Positions 27,928 through 37,584 are shown, numbered from the stretch's first letter. The stretch is 64,000 bases of DNA from Teredinibacter franksiae (GCF_014218805.1 NZ_JACJUV010000001.1:1996501-2060500); one strand, 5' to 3'. Program-made: numbers and translations. The notes: generated from the sequence alone by a model not told the origin.

Positions 27928-28905
27928 CTAGCCTTCGGTCAATTTTAAACTGCTCGAAACCGCTATGGCTTGCGCTACTGTGCTTGAAATGTTATCGCCA
28001 GTCTTGCCATCGGTTAATACCACAGTACCTTCAGCGGCAATCGCTTGGTGCGCCTTAATAGCATCTTGAGCCAGTGTTAACGTAACTGCAGCTCTACCCT
28101 GCTCAGAATTTGCCGCTTCACCAACAACATTTAACGCCTCGGCATCAGCTTTTGCCACCAGCATTATCGCCTCTGCTTTACCCGCCGCCGTTAACACCTG
28201 AGATGCTTTGGATGCCTCCGCCGCCAGCACTTCCTCCGCTTTAGCAGCCTCTGCATCGAGTACACGGGCTTGTTTTTCACCTTCTGCACGGGTAATCGCG
28301 GCGGTTTTTACACCTTCGGCCGTCAAAATAACAGAACGTTTTTCACGCTCTGCCGTCATTTGTTTTTCCATATCTTCGCGAATAGACTGCGGCGGCGTAA
28401 TATCCTTTATTTCATAACGCGTAACCTGAACACCCCAGGGTGCAGTGGCTTCAGTCATAGCGCTTAATATCTTCGCATTAATAGCATCGCGGCTTTGAAA
28501 ACACTCATCCAGCTCCATCTCGCCAATGGCATTTCTCATAGTAGTCATAGCCAGTTGCACCACCGACACCTTGTAATCGGTAATGTTATTAGTTGCGGCA
28601 GCGGCATCCGTTACCTTCATAAATAAAATGCCGTCTAGTAGCAATGTTATATTATCTTTGGTGATAGCGGCTTGAGCGCTAATATCGAGAGACTGCTCTT
28701 TTAAATTGCGATCTGCCGCAACCGTTTGAACAAAAGGAATAATAAAATTTAGTCCGGCACGAAGGGTTTTATCATATCGCCCCAAAGTATAAATGACATA
28801 ACCTCGGTTTTGAGGCACAAAATAGATACCTTTCTTCAGAGTATAAATCGCAACTATCGCGATCCAGAAAAACGGGCTTGTAATTAATGACTGAAAAACT
28901 TCCAT
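27928..28905 (-). CDS. SPFH/stomatin (QmcA-like) membrane protein
   Basis: 325 residues. An N-terminal hydrophobic segment is followed by YFVPQNRGYVIYTLGRYDKT, the start of the stomatin-type SPFH domain, then IKDITPPQSIREDMEKQM and a long Ala/Glu-rich coiled coil (about 180-270). This matches QmcA/paraslipin proteins that form ring oligomers and, with NfeD, support membrane protein quality control. It is the first gene of the two-gene operon. Confidence 0.9.
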   Translation of the reverse strand: MEVFQSLITSPFFWIAIVAIYTLKKGIYFVPQNRGYVIYTLGRYDKTLRAGLNFIIPFVQTVAADRNLKEQSLDISAQAAITKDNITLLLDGILFMKVTDAAAATNNITDYKVSVVQLAMTTMRNAIGEMELDECFQSRDAINAKILSAMTEATAPWGVQVTRYEIKDITPPQSIREDMEKQMTAEREKRSVILTAEGVKTAAITRAEGEKQARVLDAEAAKAEEVLAAEASKASQVLTAAGKAEAIMLVAKADAEALNVVGEAANSEQGRAAVTLTLAQDAIKAHQAIAAEGTVVLTDGKTGDNISSTVAQAIAVSSSLKLTEG

Positions 28906-29140
28906 AAACGAATCCTTTTTGTTTTATAAAAAATTGAGAACCTGCAGTAAACACTTTACAAGATAGCCTCAAAGGCTAAAAAAAGGCCCCAACACGCCAA
29001 AAACGGATAATCCAACGTCCAACCTTTGCGCATGAACGCCGGGCAAAACCAAGGGGTATCATCTCATACTTTAAAACAGATCACCCTCTCAAGCCTTTCA
29101 CACCACTTTTCAGACATTCAAACTGACACTTAAACACTGC

Positions 29141-29335
29141 CGCCAATGGGCTGAAGACCGCATATTAAGCCTATGTGAGAGCTTCCGTATTGATGTGTAT
29201 GCCTATGCAGTAATCAGCAATCAATATGTCGGGTTACATATTAATATCACTGAACCCCACGGGTTGAGTGCCCTAGAGGTAGGAAAATGTAGGCCCAAGC
29301 GCTATATGCCCGCCCTCAACTGGAAAAATTCGTAA
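29141..29335 (+). pseudogene. Fragment of a REP-associated (Y1) transposase, N-terminal part
   Basis: Plus-strand frame reads RQWAEDRILSLCESFRIDVY then AYAVISNQYVGLHI, aligning with the core of the intact Y1 transposase at 38375-39448 (RKQWIVSRLRFLSYVYAVDV, CAYAVMSNHYHVVLH). The metal-binding HUH motif is spoilt (NHYH has become NQYV). The frame ends at a stop at 29333-29335, far short of the normal length. The rest of 28906-29525 shows no other gene. Confidence 0.75.
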
Positions 29336-29525
29336 CTGAATGAGTCCCTGTGCCTTGTGGTTTAGAGCAGCTAGATACTTTCGCTTAGAGTTTATCAATA
29401 TCAGCCGATCGATCTGGCACTTAAACGAATCGTTATCCGTATGGCCAATGCCGACGATCACCTGCCCCTTCTCTATCCTACCGTTTGTCAAATTCTATTC
29501 AGACAGCAACTACCTAATATGGAAT

Positions 29526-30176
29526 TTAACTATGCTGCACAGGCTTTTCAATTAAAATACATTCTCGCGTTAAATTCAGAGGGAAATAGCGAAACGAAAT
29601 TCGCCTCTTCGAAACTTTGGCACCAGTGCTAGCTAAAGAAATGCAAATTTGATTAAACTGAAGTATGCGATATCCATAAACCCATGAGACTATACGCCCC
29701 CAGACACTACAATTCATTTCCAAATTAAGAATGACACCTCCAGGCTTCAGTGCCCCGTATAAAATTGCTATAGTTTTTTCTGGATCTAAGGAATACCCCA
29801 TATTGGCGCTCGCATTTATAATGTCATAGGTATGTCTTTCAATAACTAGTTTTTTTCCATCGAGAAGAGTAACGTGATCAGGTAATGATAAGTCAGATAC
29901 TCCAATGGAGCATGAATGCCCCAATGGAAGGCTTGCATCAAGCTTTAGTAACATGTCCTTATTTATATCTGTAAATAAAACACTCGCAGCGGGGAACATT
30001 TACTTTAAACCTATACCAGCAGCACCGGTACCACACCCGGCGTCTAGAATAGCCTCAACACCCCAGTCATTACCAATTACCGTATGCACATACCTTTTTG
30101 TTTGACGATTCAAGCCTAAGAAACTCATTATGATCCAGTAGGGCTTATAAATAACACCTAGAAAATCAGAAAACAT
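29526..30176 (-). pseudogene. Class I SAM methyltransferase with an in-frame stop
   Basis: From ATG 30176 the minus strand reads a SAM-binding motif I (AILDAGCGTGAAGIGLK), hits TAA at 30002-30000, and continues in the same frame with FPAASVLFTDINKDMLLKLD, a normal continuation of the Rossmann fold, through ALKPGGVILNLEMN to a stop at 29526. A single base change from a Lys codon to TAA explains it. The downstream ATG at 29999 could restart only a fragment lacking motif I. Full length would be about 216 residues. The substrate is unknown. It lies downstream of a broken sulfatase gene on the same strand. Confidence 0.8.
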
Positions 30177-31269
30177 AAACAGCTATCCTTTAGTACATTA
30201 TTAATGGCTACTGGGAAAAAATGGAACAAACGTTATAACGTTGAACTAGTGAGGAGGAATGCTTAGTTGTCATAAACATCAAGGTTCCAAGCCTTAACTA
30301 AAATCAAGGTAAACTTCACTAAATTCATCAAGGCCAAGTAAATTATTCTGCTCCTTAGGGTCGTTGATTAAGTCAAAAAGTAGACGTTCTTCTTTTAGCC
30401 CTCCAACTGTAGATAGAAAAATGTACTTGTACAAAGCTCCACTGCTTGGATCGAAATATATTTTCGCAAATGAACTGGATCTGTTAGGTATAACATGCTG
30501 TGTAATTTGAATGGCGCGCTTTTCCTGCTGCAACGCCTTCCCTTCCCATGAGTTAGGGATGGGCACATCTAAAATATTGAGTACCGTAGGCGCTATATCA
30601 AGCTGGACCCCAAATGTAGTTTCTCTAATGCCTAAAGAATCACCAGAAGTATCCACCAAAATTAACGGAATATGTAAGCTTTCATTATATAGCCCGCTAA
30701 TATGCCCGAAATAACCATGCTCATTTAGTCCCTGACCATGGTCACCCGTTATTACTATTACGGCATTTTCCATATACCCTTTCTGTTCGAGCAAACTGAA
30801 TATTCTAGAAACGATGAGATCTGCTTGAAATATTCTATTATCTTGCGCGTCAATTAATTTTTGATTCGCCATAGGTTTTATTGTCGAATATCGCGGCGCC
30901 ACAGAATTATCAACTAAAAAACCAGGCTTAATCCCCATTACAGGCTCGCCCAAATATCTACCATAACTAATGCCCGCCTCATGAGCTGAAAACAGATGGA
31001 AATGAAAATAATTTGGTGATCCATTATATTCCGGCCAGTTTTCAACTGCTGAAATAATACCCCTGTCATCATTGAGCGGGTGAGCCTTAAACCCGATACC
31101 ATCCATGTAGAAATCTGAGGGGTGGTATATCTTTTTTAGCCCTCCAAACGCATGATCCGAAGTAAGCAGGAAGTTAATTTGATAGCCATGTTCCTTCAGC
31201 TTGCTATGCAAACTATTGCGCGATGCCTGAACTGAATTTTGATGCTTAAATCCCCTGGAGGTTAAGACC

Positions 31270-31277
31270 GATCTAAT
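31270..31277. repeat. Left target-site duplication of the IS66 element
   Basis: GATCTAAT directly abuts the left inverted repeat; the same 8 bases follow the right end at 33539-33546. Eight base pairs is the normal duplication size for IS66. Confidence 0.95.
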
Positions 31278-31357
31278 GTAAGCGCCAATCCAACCACACC
31301 CTACAAGGCGCGACATTAACATAATAACCTATAGTCTCCATTACTAAGGAGGCTATC

Positions 31358-31645
31358 ATGTCCAAGCGCCGCACCTACAACTGGCCCCAACTTTTCGCAG
31401 AATTCGAGCGGTCAGGCCTATCGCAAGTCGAATTTTGCAAGCAACACGACCTCAATCCAAAATATTTCAACTTAAAGCTTTCCAAGCTCAAAGCGCAGGA
31501 AGACAGTGCGTTCGCGCATGTGGTTGTACAGCCTGAACTTTACTCGCGGCAGGGGCTTGTCCTCGAAGTGGGCAACTGTAAAGTTCATTGCCCACCAGCC
31601 ATGTCTATTCCTTCCTTTGTATCATTGATTAAGTCCCTCGCATGA
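31358..31645 (+). CDS. tnpA: IS66 accessory protein TnpA
   Basis: 95 residues. The N-terminal helix-turn-helix region WPQLFAEFERSGLSQVEFCK is typical of IS66 OrfA. AAGGAGG precedes the ATG by 7 bp. It overlaps tnpB by 4 bp, as is normal for the family. It is needed for transposition but has no catalytic residues. Confidence 0.92.
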   Translation: MSKRRTYNWPQLFAEFERSGLSQVEFCKQHDLNPKYFNLKLSKLKAQEDSAFAHVVVQPELYSRQGLVLEVGNCKVHCPPAMSIPSFVSLIKSLA

Positions 31646-31998
31646 TCCAGTGGTCCAATGCGATTCCCATATACCTGCACCGCGACCCAGTAGACTTTCG
31701 CAAAGCGATCAATGGCCTAGCGGTTATCGTGAGTGAGGAGATGGAGTTGGATGTATACAGCCAGGCGTTGTTCGTGTTTTGCAATAGAAACCGCAGTCAG
31801 CTCAAAGTGCTCTATTGGGACAGTACGGGTTTTGCCCTGTGGCAGAAACGCCTAGAGAAGGACAAATTTAAGTGGCCGAGTAAAGACCCGCTTGCAACCG
31901 CATCAATTACCTACGAGCAATGGGATTGGTTATTGCGGGGTTTTGACTTTGCTAAATTTAGACCACATAAGCAGTTAAAATTCACCGAGGTGGCCTAA
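31642..31998 (+). CDS. tnpB: IS66 accessory protein TnpB
   Basis: 118 residues containing IYLHRDPVDFRKAINGLAVI and VLYWDSTGFALWQKRLEKDK, the hallmark of IS66 Orf2 (TnpB). It follows tnpA with a 4-bp ATGA overlap and precedes tnpC by 20 bp. Confidence 0.95.
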   Translation: MIQWSNAIPIYLHRDPVDFRKAINGLAVIVSEEMELDVYSQALFVFCNRNRSQLKVLYWDSTGFALWQKRLEKDKFKWPSKDPLATASITYEQWDWLLRGFDFAKFRPHKQLKFTEVA

Positions 31999-32018
31999 TA
32001 TTTTGTATAATAGCCGCT

Positions 32019-33515
32019 ATGAAATATGCGGCGGCTTTACAGAAAGAAAATGATTTATTGCGCGAAAAGATTGCCGCGCGCGATACGCAAATCGCCGTAT
32101 TAAACGAACAGCTTAAACACCTGCTGAGCAAACGCTTTGGATCTTCTAGTGAAAAAATATCGGCTGATCAGCTAGGCTTATTTAACGAAGCCGAAGCATG
32201 TGTAGTTGAAGTTGAGGCCGCCGAAAGCGATAGCACCACTGTAAAAAGTTATACTCGCAAGCGTAAGCCTCGCGTTACTATACCCGACAACCTTCCCCGT
32301 GAAGACATCATTCACGACATCACCGAAACGGAAAAAGTCTGCCCTCACGATGGCAGCACTCTTAATATCATTGGCAGCGAAGACCATGAACAACTGGAAA
32401 TCATCCCCGCTAAAATCAAAGTGGTTCGCCACAAGCGACTAAAATATGCCTGTCCCTGCTGTGACAATCACATTGTAACGGCAGGCAAGCCCAAACAGCC
32501 TATCGAAAAAAGTATCGCCAGCCCCAGTCTACTCGCTTACATCGCGGTGCAAAAATATGCGGATGCTTTACCTTTATACCGTCAAAGCGAGATATTCAAA
32601 CGAATCGGCATAGAGCTGGACAGAACTAATATGGCGAACTGGATGGTGAAGTGTGGTGAGCTGACACAGCCCCTTATCAACCTGTTAATTGATTACCTCC
32701 ACAAGCCACCGTACATCCACATGGATGAAACCACACTACAGGTATTGGAAGAGCCGGGAAAGACCGCACAAAGCAAAAGCTACATGTGGGTAATGACCAG
32801 CACAGGTCCACAGTCGGTTTGCGTATTCCACTATGCGGATAACCGAGGGCAACGGGTACCCATCGAGCTACTTAGCGCCGAAAATACCGCCATTATGGTC
32901 GACGGCTACGAGTGGTACCAAAAAGCCTGTGATGAGTACGGTATTACCCGCTTAGGTTGCTGGGCTCATGCCAGAAGAAAGTTCAAAGAGGCTCAAAATT
33001 TACAGAAAAAGGGTAAAACAGGCAAAGCTGATCAAGCCTTAGCCTATATCCACAAGCTGTACGCGATTGAAAAGAAAATAAAGGACGAACCACCGGATAA
33101 ACGCTACCAAGTTCGCCAAGAGCAGGCAAAACCCATCCTCGACAAAATCAAAGAATGGTTGGATAAAAGCTTACAGTCGGTGGCACCGAAAACAAAACTC
33201 GGTATAGCATTGGTGTACCTGAACAACCAGTGGGATCGATTAATCGCCTACCTGGAAGATGGGTGCTATCCCATCGATAATAATGCTGCCGAACGTGCAA
33301 TACGCCCCTTTGCTATTGGTCGCAAAAACTGGATGTTCAGTAAGAGTCAGGCGGGCGCTAAAGCTAGCGCAAATCTTTACAGTCTGATAGAAACAGCCAA
33401 GGCTAACGACCTGAATACGTACGACTATTTGCAACATATTTTTGAAGAACTACCCAATGCGCAAAATGTTGAGCAGATTGAGGGATTGTTGCCTTGGAAT
33501 GTCCAGCTTGGTTAG
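32019..33515 (+). CDS. tnpC: IS66 transposase TnpC
   Basis: 498 residues. An N-terminal leucine-zipper-like coil (ENDLLREKIAARDTQIAVL) is followed by a zinc-binding segment (CPHDGSTL; CPCCDNH) and the DDE transposase core: HMDETTLQV, MVDGYEWYQKACDEYG with WAHARRKF, and NNAAERAIRPFAIGRKNWMF, which carries the final Glu. Length is normal and no stop or shift is seen, so it should be active. Confidence 0.95.
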   Translation: MKYAAALQKENDLLREKIAARDTQIAVLNEQLKHLLSKRFGSSSEKISADQLGLFNEAEACVVEVEAAESDSTTVKSYTRKRKPRVTIPDNLPREDIIHDITETEKVCPHDGSTLNIIGSEDHEQLEIIPAKIKVVRHKRLKYACPCCDNHIVTAGKPKQPIEKSIASPSLLAYIAVQKYADALPLYRQSEIFKRIGIELDRTNMANWMVKCGELTQPLINLLIDYLHKPPYIHMDETTLQVLEEPGKTAQSKSYMWVMTSTGPQSVCVFHYADNRGQRVPIELLSAENTAIMVDGYEWYQKACDEYGITRLGCWAHARRKFKEAQNLQKKGKTGKADQALAYIHKLYAIEKKIKDEPPDKRYQVRQEQAKPILDKIKEWLDKSLQSVAPKTKLGIALVYLNNQWDRLIAYLEDGCYPIDNNAAERAIRPFAIGRKNWMFSKSQAGAKASANLYSLIETAKANDLNTYDYLQHIFEELPNAQNVEQIEGLLPWNVQLG

Positions 33516-33538
33516 GGTGTGGTTGGTTTGGCGCTTAC

Positions 33539-33546
33539 GATCTAAT
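33539..33546. repeat. Right target-site duplication of the IS66 element
   Basis: GATCTAAT, identical to 31270-31277. Confidence 0.95.
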
Positions 33547-34501
33547 TCCGCATTTTGATTCATCACACATCGAATAGAATTTTTCTACCAACACACCCTC
33601 GTAGTTATCAATTAATTCAAATAAAGGGCGTAGTGTTTCTGGTGTATCCGTAATCGCGTAAGTGATCGGCTCTCAAGCAATCAACAACAATGAATACAAT
33701 GTTTTTTTATTTTCCTGAATGGTCCACTTTTGCTGCTCAACATAACTGACGGAATGCGCTACCATATCAGTGACATCATCTGCGTTAGCTATATAATCAT
33801 CATGCGAATCCGTGTACTTTCTGAATAAATCTAACACCAACTCGCCATAGAAATACTTATTAAGGGAACGATTGTTACTATTATTGTAAAATGTGCTTGC
33901 TTGTATAGCTATAAATAAAAGTGCTGATATAGCATATAATACAGCCAAAAACGGACGCTTTAATGGTTTGCAATTTTTCCTATATAGTTTAACGTATAGT
34001 AGATGGATTAAAGAGAATGCTATTAGCGGAACAAAGAAGACTATCAGAATAGTTTCAAAATGATATAGCTGATAGTAGTGGATCACTACGCGATTGATCA
34101 AACCAAAATTCAGATTCTCTTTCCAAAAATGATTACTTACCCAGCTACCTAAATACACGAACATTAATATTGTGGTGAATATGCTAAACAGTAATGGCAT
34201 TATGCGTAGTGAAGAAATTCTAGGGAATCCCCCTAAAACAAGGGAAAAGACAAATGAAATCAAATAAGCTGAAAAACAAATTAACGTATGAGTTAATAAC
34301 AAATTAATAGGATAGTGAAAAAAAACAACAGATACCCCGCAGACAGAAAGCTTATAGAGAGGTTAACAGCTATCAATTTTGCGTAAAACATTGGGCCTCC
34401 AATTAAAAACCCTAGAGAATCTGGCATTCGGAATAAGTTATTACGCCAACCAAAACCAGGTCAACATAAAATTCTGGATTTTTCTGGCCTAACAAAAATA
34501 A

Positions 34502-34891
34502 TTATACAATATCTTTGTCATACTGAGGGGCGTCACCACCAATTTCTTCCCAATGCAATTTGGAACCCACATAAATATGCGCCTTAACTGACGCACTATA
34601 TTCTGTATTTATCGTTCCAACGGGAACCCAGTAAACATCACCGTCTTGGTTAGGTAGCGAGCCGCCACAATTACTACAAAACGACCTCGCGAGACCATTC
34701 TCTGATTTATAGGTAGTAATTGATTCGGTTTCATGCACCCAGTTAAATGTTTCTTTAGGCACTACAATCATTGCATCTGCAGTGCTACCTGTTATTTTTC
34801 GACAGTTTGAGCAGTGACATTGAATGACATCAAAGTTGTCGCCCTCAAACTGAAAGACAATTCCATTACATATACAACTTCCCTTTACCAC
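34502..34891 (-). CDS. GFA / CENP-V-fold zinc protein
   Basis: 129 residues. Zinc ligands are in the standard order: CxC near residues 6-8 (SCICNG), CHCSNC near 25-30, and CSNC near 72-75 (RSFCSNCGGSL). This is the GFA (DUF636) fold, named for glutathione-dependent formaldehyde-activating enzyme, though most members have no proven activity. The start at 34891 follows a purine-rich stretch. It looks intact, unlike its neighbour upstream of the IS66 region. Confidence 0.85.
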   Translation of the reverse strand: MVKGSCICNGIVFQFEGDNFDVIQCHCSNCRKITGSTADAMIVVPKETFNWVHETESITTYKSENGLARSFCSNCGGSLPNQDGDVYWVPVGTINTEYSASVKAHIYVGSKLHWEEIGGDAPQYDKDIV

Positions 34892-35038
34892 TGCTTCAGC
34901 CCTCTAAAATAAAATACTCACACAAACCGTATACTTAAGCTTCGAAAGCTTTAACGTTACGTTTACCTTGAACCAAGGGCCTCTATAAACTCTGTAGTAC
35001 CGTTGACTCATCCCCGCTCTACTCATCAGTGCGTATTG

Positions 35039-35452
35039 TTATGCATTTGATTCTTTGGGCCAATTCCATGCTAGCCACGCAATATAAAAAGTTAGAATAG
35101 CTTCTACAATTGCATACATTTTGTAAAAATACCATCCGACTTTATAAGCTAGAAAACCTAGAAACAGCGTCATTATTAGGCCAACAACGATATTTATAAT
35201 CCTGTTGATAGTAGCTGGTAAAAGTACGGATAAACAAATCATTAAGCTAGTTACCAACAGTATCGACGACAACCCAAGTAAAACATTTTGATCACCTGCA
35301 CCAAATTTGGTGACTAAATTAATCATATCTTCTAACTTGCCGGGTACATATAGCTGGAAATAGTCACAATAAATATAGCAGGACATTACAGAGCCCCAAA
35401 GCGCGCTAAGCTTGATTTTTATATTTATATCGAACTCTGAAAATTGTTTCAC
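35039..35452 (-). CDS. Four-helix membrane protein of unknown function
   Basis: 137 residues, GTG start. Hydrophobic segments are at about 17-32, 55-78, 84-103 and 108-130, with the last carrying IVEAILTFYIAWLAWNW. No recognised family. It lies between the GFA gene and the end of an IS1182-like element; the start is close to the element boundary, so expression may be affected. Confidence 0.55.
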   Translation of the reverse strand: MKQFSEFDINIKIKLSALWGSVMSCYIYCDYFQLYVPGKLEDMINLVTKFGAGDQNVLLGLSSILLVTSLMICLSVLLPATINRIINIVVGLIMTLFLGFLAYKVGWYFYKMYAIVEAILTFYIAWLAWNWPKESNA

Positions 35453-35501
35453 AAAAAAACACCTTTGATCTTTATATGCATTATATTTGAGCGCCTAACG
35501 A

Positions 35502-37117
35502 GGCTGTAGAAAATTTCGGGTTTGACCGTCACTTTTTTGCGCCTCTGAATTGTTTTTTGAGGCGTTCATTATATGACCACAATTATGAATCTAGCTAATC
35601 TTTACATTGCCTGATCGACAAATGATCGAATATTGCCATATAGGGCGCCATTTGGCCCTTTCTATCCCTCTATGAGGCATACCTCCACAACTTCTCGGCA
35701 TTATGTACCATACAATACAACTGCCATTGCGCCGTCACCTTGCTTTCCCCTCGCAAGCTCAATTTGTCTAAACCTTTGTTGCTACAAATATTTCCAAAGA
35801 CCGGTTCGATTGTATACATTCGCTTGCTATACATTTTTTTACCATCATCACTATCGATGATCTTTTTCATTTTATCTAACTGTGTCACTCTTCTTTTCGA
35901 TTCGATTAAAACTGATATTTGTCGCCCCTGACTTTTGACTTCTTTCTGCATACATTGCTCTTGCAATGGGCATTCTCGGCAGTCTTTCAAATAACCTCGG
36001 AATCGAATGTGGGGTCCACTTTTAGTTTCGAAATCATCACCCAAATAGATCATCTCTTTACCATTAGGACACACAGCTTCCTTCTTAACAAAATCAATTA
36101 CAAACTCGCTACCCGGAAAGACGTCTCTTGTTTTTTTGTTATCTGTTCTGGTTTTCTGCCGTTTTTTCTTGTGCGCTTTAAACGTTTCTGAGTCGGAGTA
36201 AACCGGGTCTCTCATTCTAAATTGATTGTCTGGTATGACAGATTTAATATTCTCATCGTGTAAAAACTGTAGGTTATCTTCACTACAGTATCCTGTATCA
36301 GCTGTTAATACACATCCAGCGGAAAATACATCTTCTTCAAATTTGTCTTTAATACTCTCGACCATCGGTTTCAACGTAATCTGTTCTTGACCGACACCAA
36401 AGGCTCTTGCTTCAATAATAATCTGATGCTTCTCGTCCGCAGCAGTCACACAAGCCATTCCTTGAATTGTGCCTTTACTAGTGGTCATTTTACACGACTC
36501 ATTATCCGTGATGTTACTCTGTACCTCTTTCTTACTTTTTGAATGCCCTATACGAGGTTCATTCTCAGCCAGAAAACCATCAATTTTATCGGCTGTCTTT
36601 AGCAAGGTTTCTACCGTTTGCATATCCTTTTTATAATGGCCGCTTTGATTATTCTTTGTAGAGTCCGATTCCAGGTGCTTATCCACGATTCTTTCGGCTC
36701 TAGCACGCATCTTAGTAGACTTCTTTTCCAGCTCAGGATGGGTTCCACTCCATTGCTTGGAAGCATCGGTAGGAAGCTTGCATCCGTCAATAGCAAAATG
36801 CTCCTTACCAATTAAACCACTCTCATCGCAAATGAGTAGAATTTTGTGAAACAACTCCTTAATTGCCTCACAATTACCCGAGACGAAATTTGCAATAGTT
36901 GTAAAGTGTGGCGTGGTACCAACAGCCAGGGCCATGAACGTCAAATCAGTTGTGCATAGCTTAGCAATCACTCGGCTGGAGGTGATTCCTCGATAATAGG
37001 CACTAAAGATAACGCGAAGGAGAAGCTCAGGAGGGTAGGCCTTGCGGCCAACATTACTATATTTATATCGACTGAGGAAACCATCAGTATTTTTGTCTGT
37101 ATTCAAAAGAGTATACA
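35502..37117 (-). mobile_element. IS1182-like element, truncated at its transposase 5' end
   Basis: The left boundary carries GGCTGTAGAAAATTTC, the usual terminal sequence of IS1182-type elements. The matching right terminal repeat was not found. Instead the transposase reading frame stops abruptly at 37118, where a fragment of a different transposase begins. Confidence 0.6.
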
Positions 37118-37118
37118 A
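35670..37118 (-). CDS. IS1182-family transposase, N-terminus missing
   Basis: 482 residues as open frame, from a TTG with no ribosome site. Family blocks are present: SNVGRKAYPPELLLRVIFSA, HFTTIANFVSGN, FAIDGCKLPTDASKQWSGTH (first catalytic Asp), LTADTGYCSEDNL (second), a CPxxCxxQ-type zinc segment (DCRECPLQEQCM) and the final Glu in YTIEPVFGNI. Complete relatives begin with about 40 more residues before this point. An in-frame stop lies just upstream, so the transposase is probably non-functional. It ends with KLWRYAS. Confidence 0.75.
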   Translation of the reverse strand: MYTLLNTDKNTDGFLSRYKYSNVGRKAYPPELLLRVIFSAYYRGITSSRVIAKLCTTDLTFMALAVGTTPHFTTIANFVSGNCEAIKELFHKILLICDESGLIGKEHFAIDGCKLPTDASKQWSGTHPELEKKSTKMRARAERIVDKHLESDSTKNNQSGHYKKDMQTVETLLKTADKIDGFLAENEPRIGHSKSKKEVQSNITDNESCKMTTSKGTIQGMACVTAADEKHQIIIEARAFGVGQEQITLKPMVESIKDKFEEDVFSAGCVLTADTGYCSEDNLQFLHDENIKSVIPDNQFRMRDPVYSDSETFKAHKKKRQKTRTDNKKTRDVFPGSEFVIDFVKKEAVCPNGKEMIYLGDDFETKSGPHIRFRGYLKDCRECPLQEQCMQKEVKSQGRQISVLIESKRRVTQLDKMKKIIDSDDGKKMYSKRMYTIEPVFGNICSNKGLDKLSLRGESKVTAQWQLYCMVHNAEKLWRYAS

Positions 37119-37252
37119 GCCTTAATATCTCCAGCCGGGAATGGCTTGAACTTACCACCCAGTTTAAATCCAGATTTAAAAGTTTGGCTGGCTGTGAGGA
37201 GAAGCTAATACTTGCGGCAATGGCATTATGGCTGCAAAGAAGACCGGCATAA
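37118..37252 (+). pseudogene. Fragment of a REP-associated (Y1) transposase, C-terminal part
   Basis: Plus strand reads ISSREWLELTTQFKSRFKSL then AGCEEKLILAAMALWLQRRPA and a stop. It parallels the C-terminal block of the intact enzyme (INPNKWIDHVQNFGRRYGSS then AGSVARM). It begins exactly where the IS1182 frame ends. The rest of 37253-37487 shows no gene. Confidence 0.6.
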
Positions 37253-37487
37253 GCCAATTGTAAAGCGATACTCCACTAACAATCCCAACCAATATTAAGC
37301 CCCACCCCACTTCCTCCTCGATAGAGGATTAAACTCGTTCGAAAATTGACTAACTAAACGATTTGGCGCCCAAATATAGCACACAAACAACGAGGACAAA
37401 AAATACCAACCTAGCCTACAAACCCACCAACTATTCGGCTTTACTTTTTCTTAACCTGCCTGCCCCATTTCTTCAAGGAAAGAAACC

Positions 37488-37520
37488 AAAAAGCCCCGGC
37501 CATCTTTGGCCAGGGCTTTT
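37488..37520 (-). terminator. Terminator after the lipoprotein gene
   Basis: AAAAGCCCC-GGCCA-TCT-TTGGCC-AGGGCTTTT forms a long stem. On the minus strand it is followed by TTTTTGG. It lies 115 bp past the lipoprotein stop and is symmetrical enough to act in both directions. Confidence 0.65.
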
Positions 37521-37568
37521 GCAGGTAAGGGAGAAATAAATTCAAAAAAGACTCAATGTCCAATGTGT

Positions 37569-37584
37569 GGCCTGACCCCTATAG
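37569..37584. repeat. 16-bp direct repeat, copy 1
   Basis: GGCCTGACCCCTATAG recurs exactly at 39747-39762 in the same orientation. The two copies flank the lipoprotein gene, the 82-residue reading and the Y1 transposase. Confidence 0.85.

Larger units (their letters stand above)
31278..33538 (+). mobile_element. Complete IS66-family insertion sequence (2261 bp)
   Basis: Bounded by inverted repeats that start GTAAGCGCCAATCCAACCAC on the left and, read inward, GTAAGCGCCAAACCAACCAC on the right, with an 8-bp target duplication outside. It contains the three IS66 genes in order (tnpA, tnpB, tnpC), all open. It sits in the reading frame of a sulfatase gene in the opposite orientation. Intact genes, near-identical ends and an intact duplication suggest a recent insertion. 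Confidence 0.96.
30294..34427 (-). pseudogene. Membrane sulfatase-superfamily gene, split by IS66 and point mutations
   Basis: The 3' part (30294-31269) encodes a sulfatase/alkaline-phosphatase-fold domain with ITGDHGQGLNEHGYFGH. The 5' part (33547-34302) encodes several membrane helices. Removing the IS66 element and one copy of its 8-bp target duplication rejoins both in one frame: ...CDESKCGIRSVLTSRGF..., the nucleophile region (pattern C-x-x-R-x-x-L-T-x-R). Further damage is visible: an in-frame TGA at 33675-33673, and a likely frameshift at an A8 run (34318-34325) that cuts off an upstream membrane segment starting at ATG 34427. The architecture resembles membrane phosphoethanolamine transferases or LtaS-like enzymes; the exact substrate is unknown. 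Confidence 0.78.

Noticed and set aside
29336..29525. Possible further coding remnant after the Y1 fragment
   Set aside because: Readable peptides exist in two frames but none resembles a known family or has a start.
35491..35505. Integron attC-like core (CGTTAGGC on the minus strand) before the four-helix membrane protein
   Set aside because: No matching opposite arm or second core could be found and no integrase is present; an 8-mer match alone is weak.
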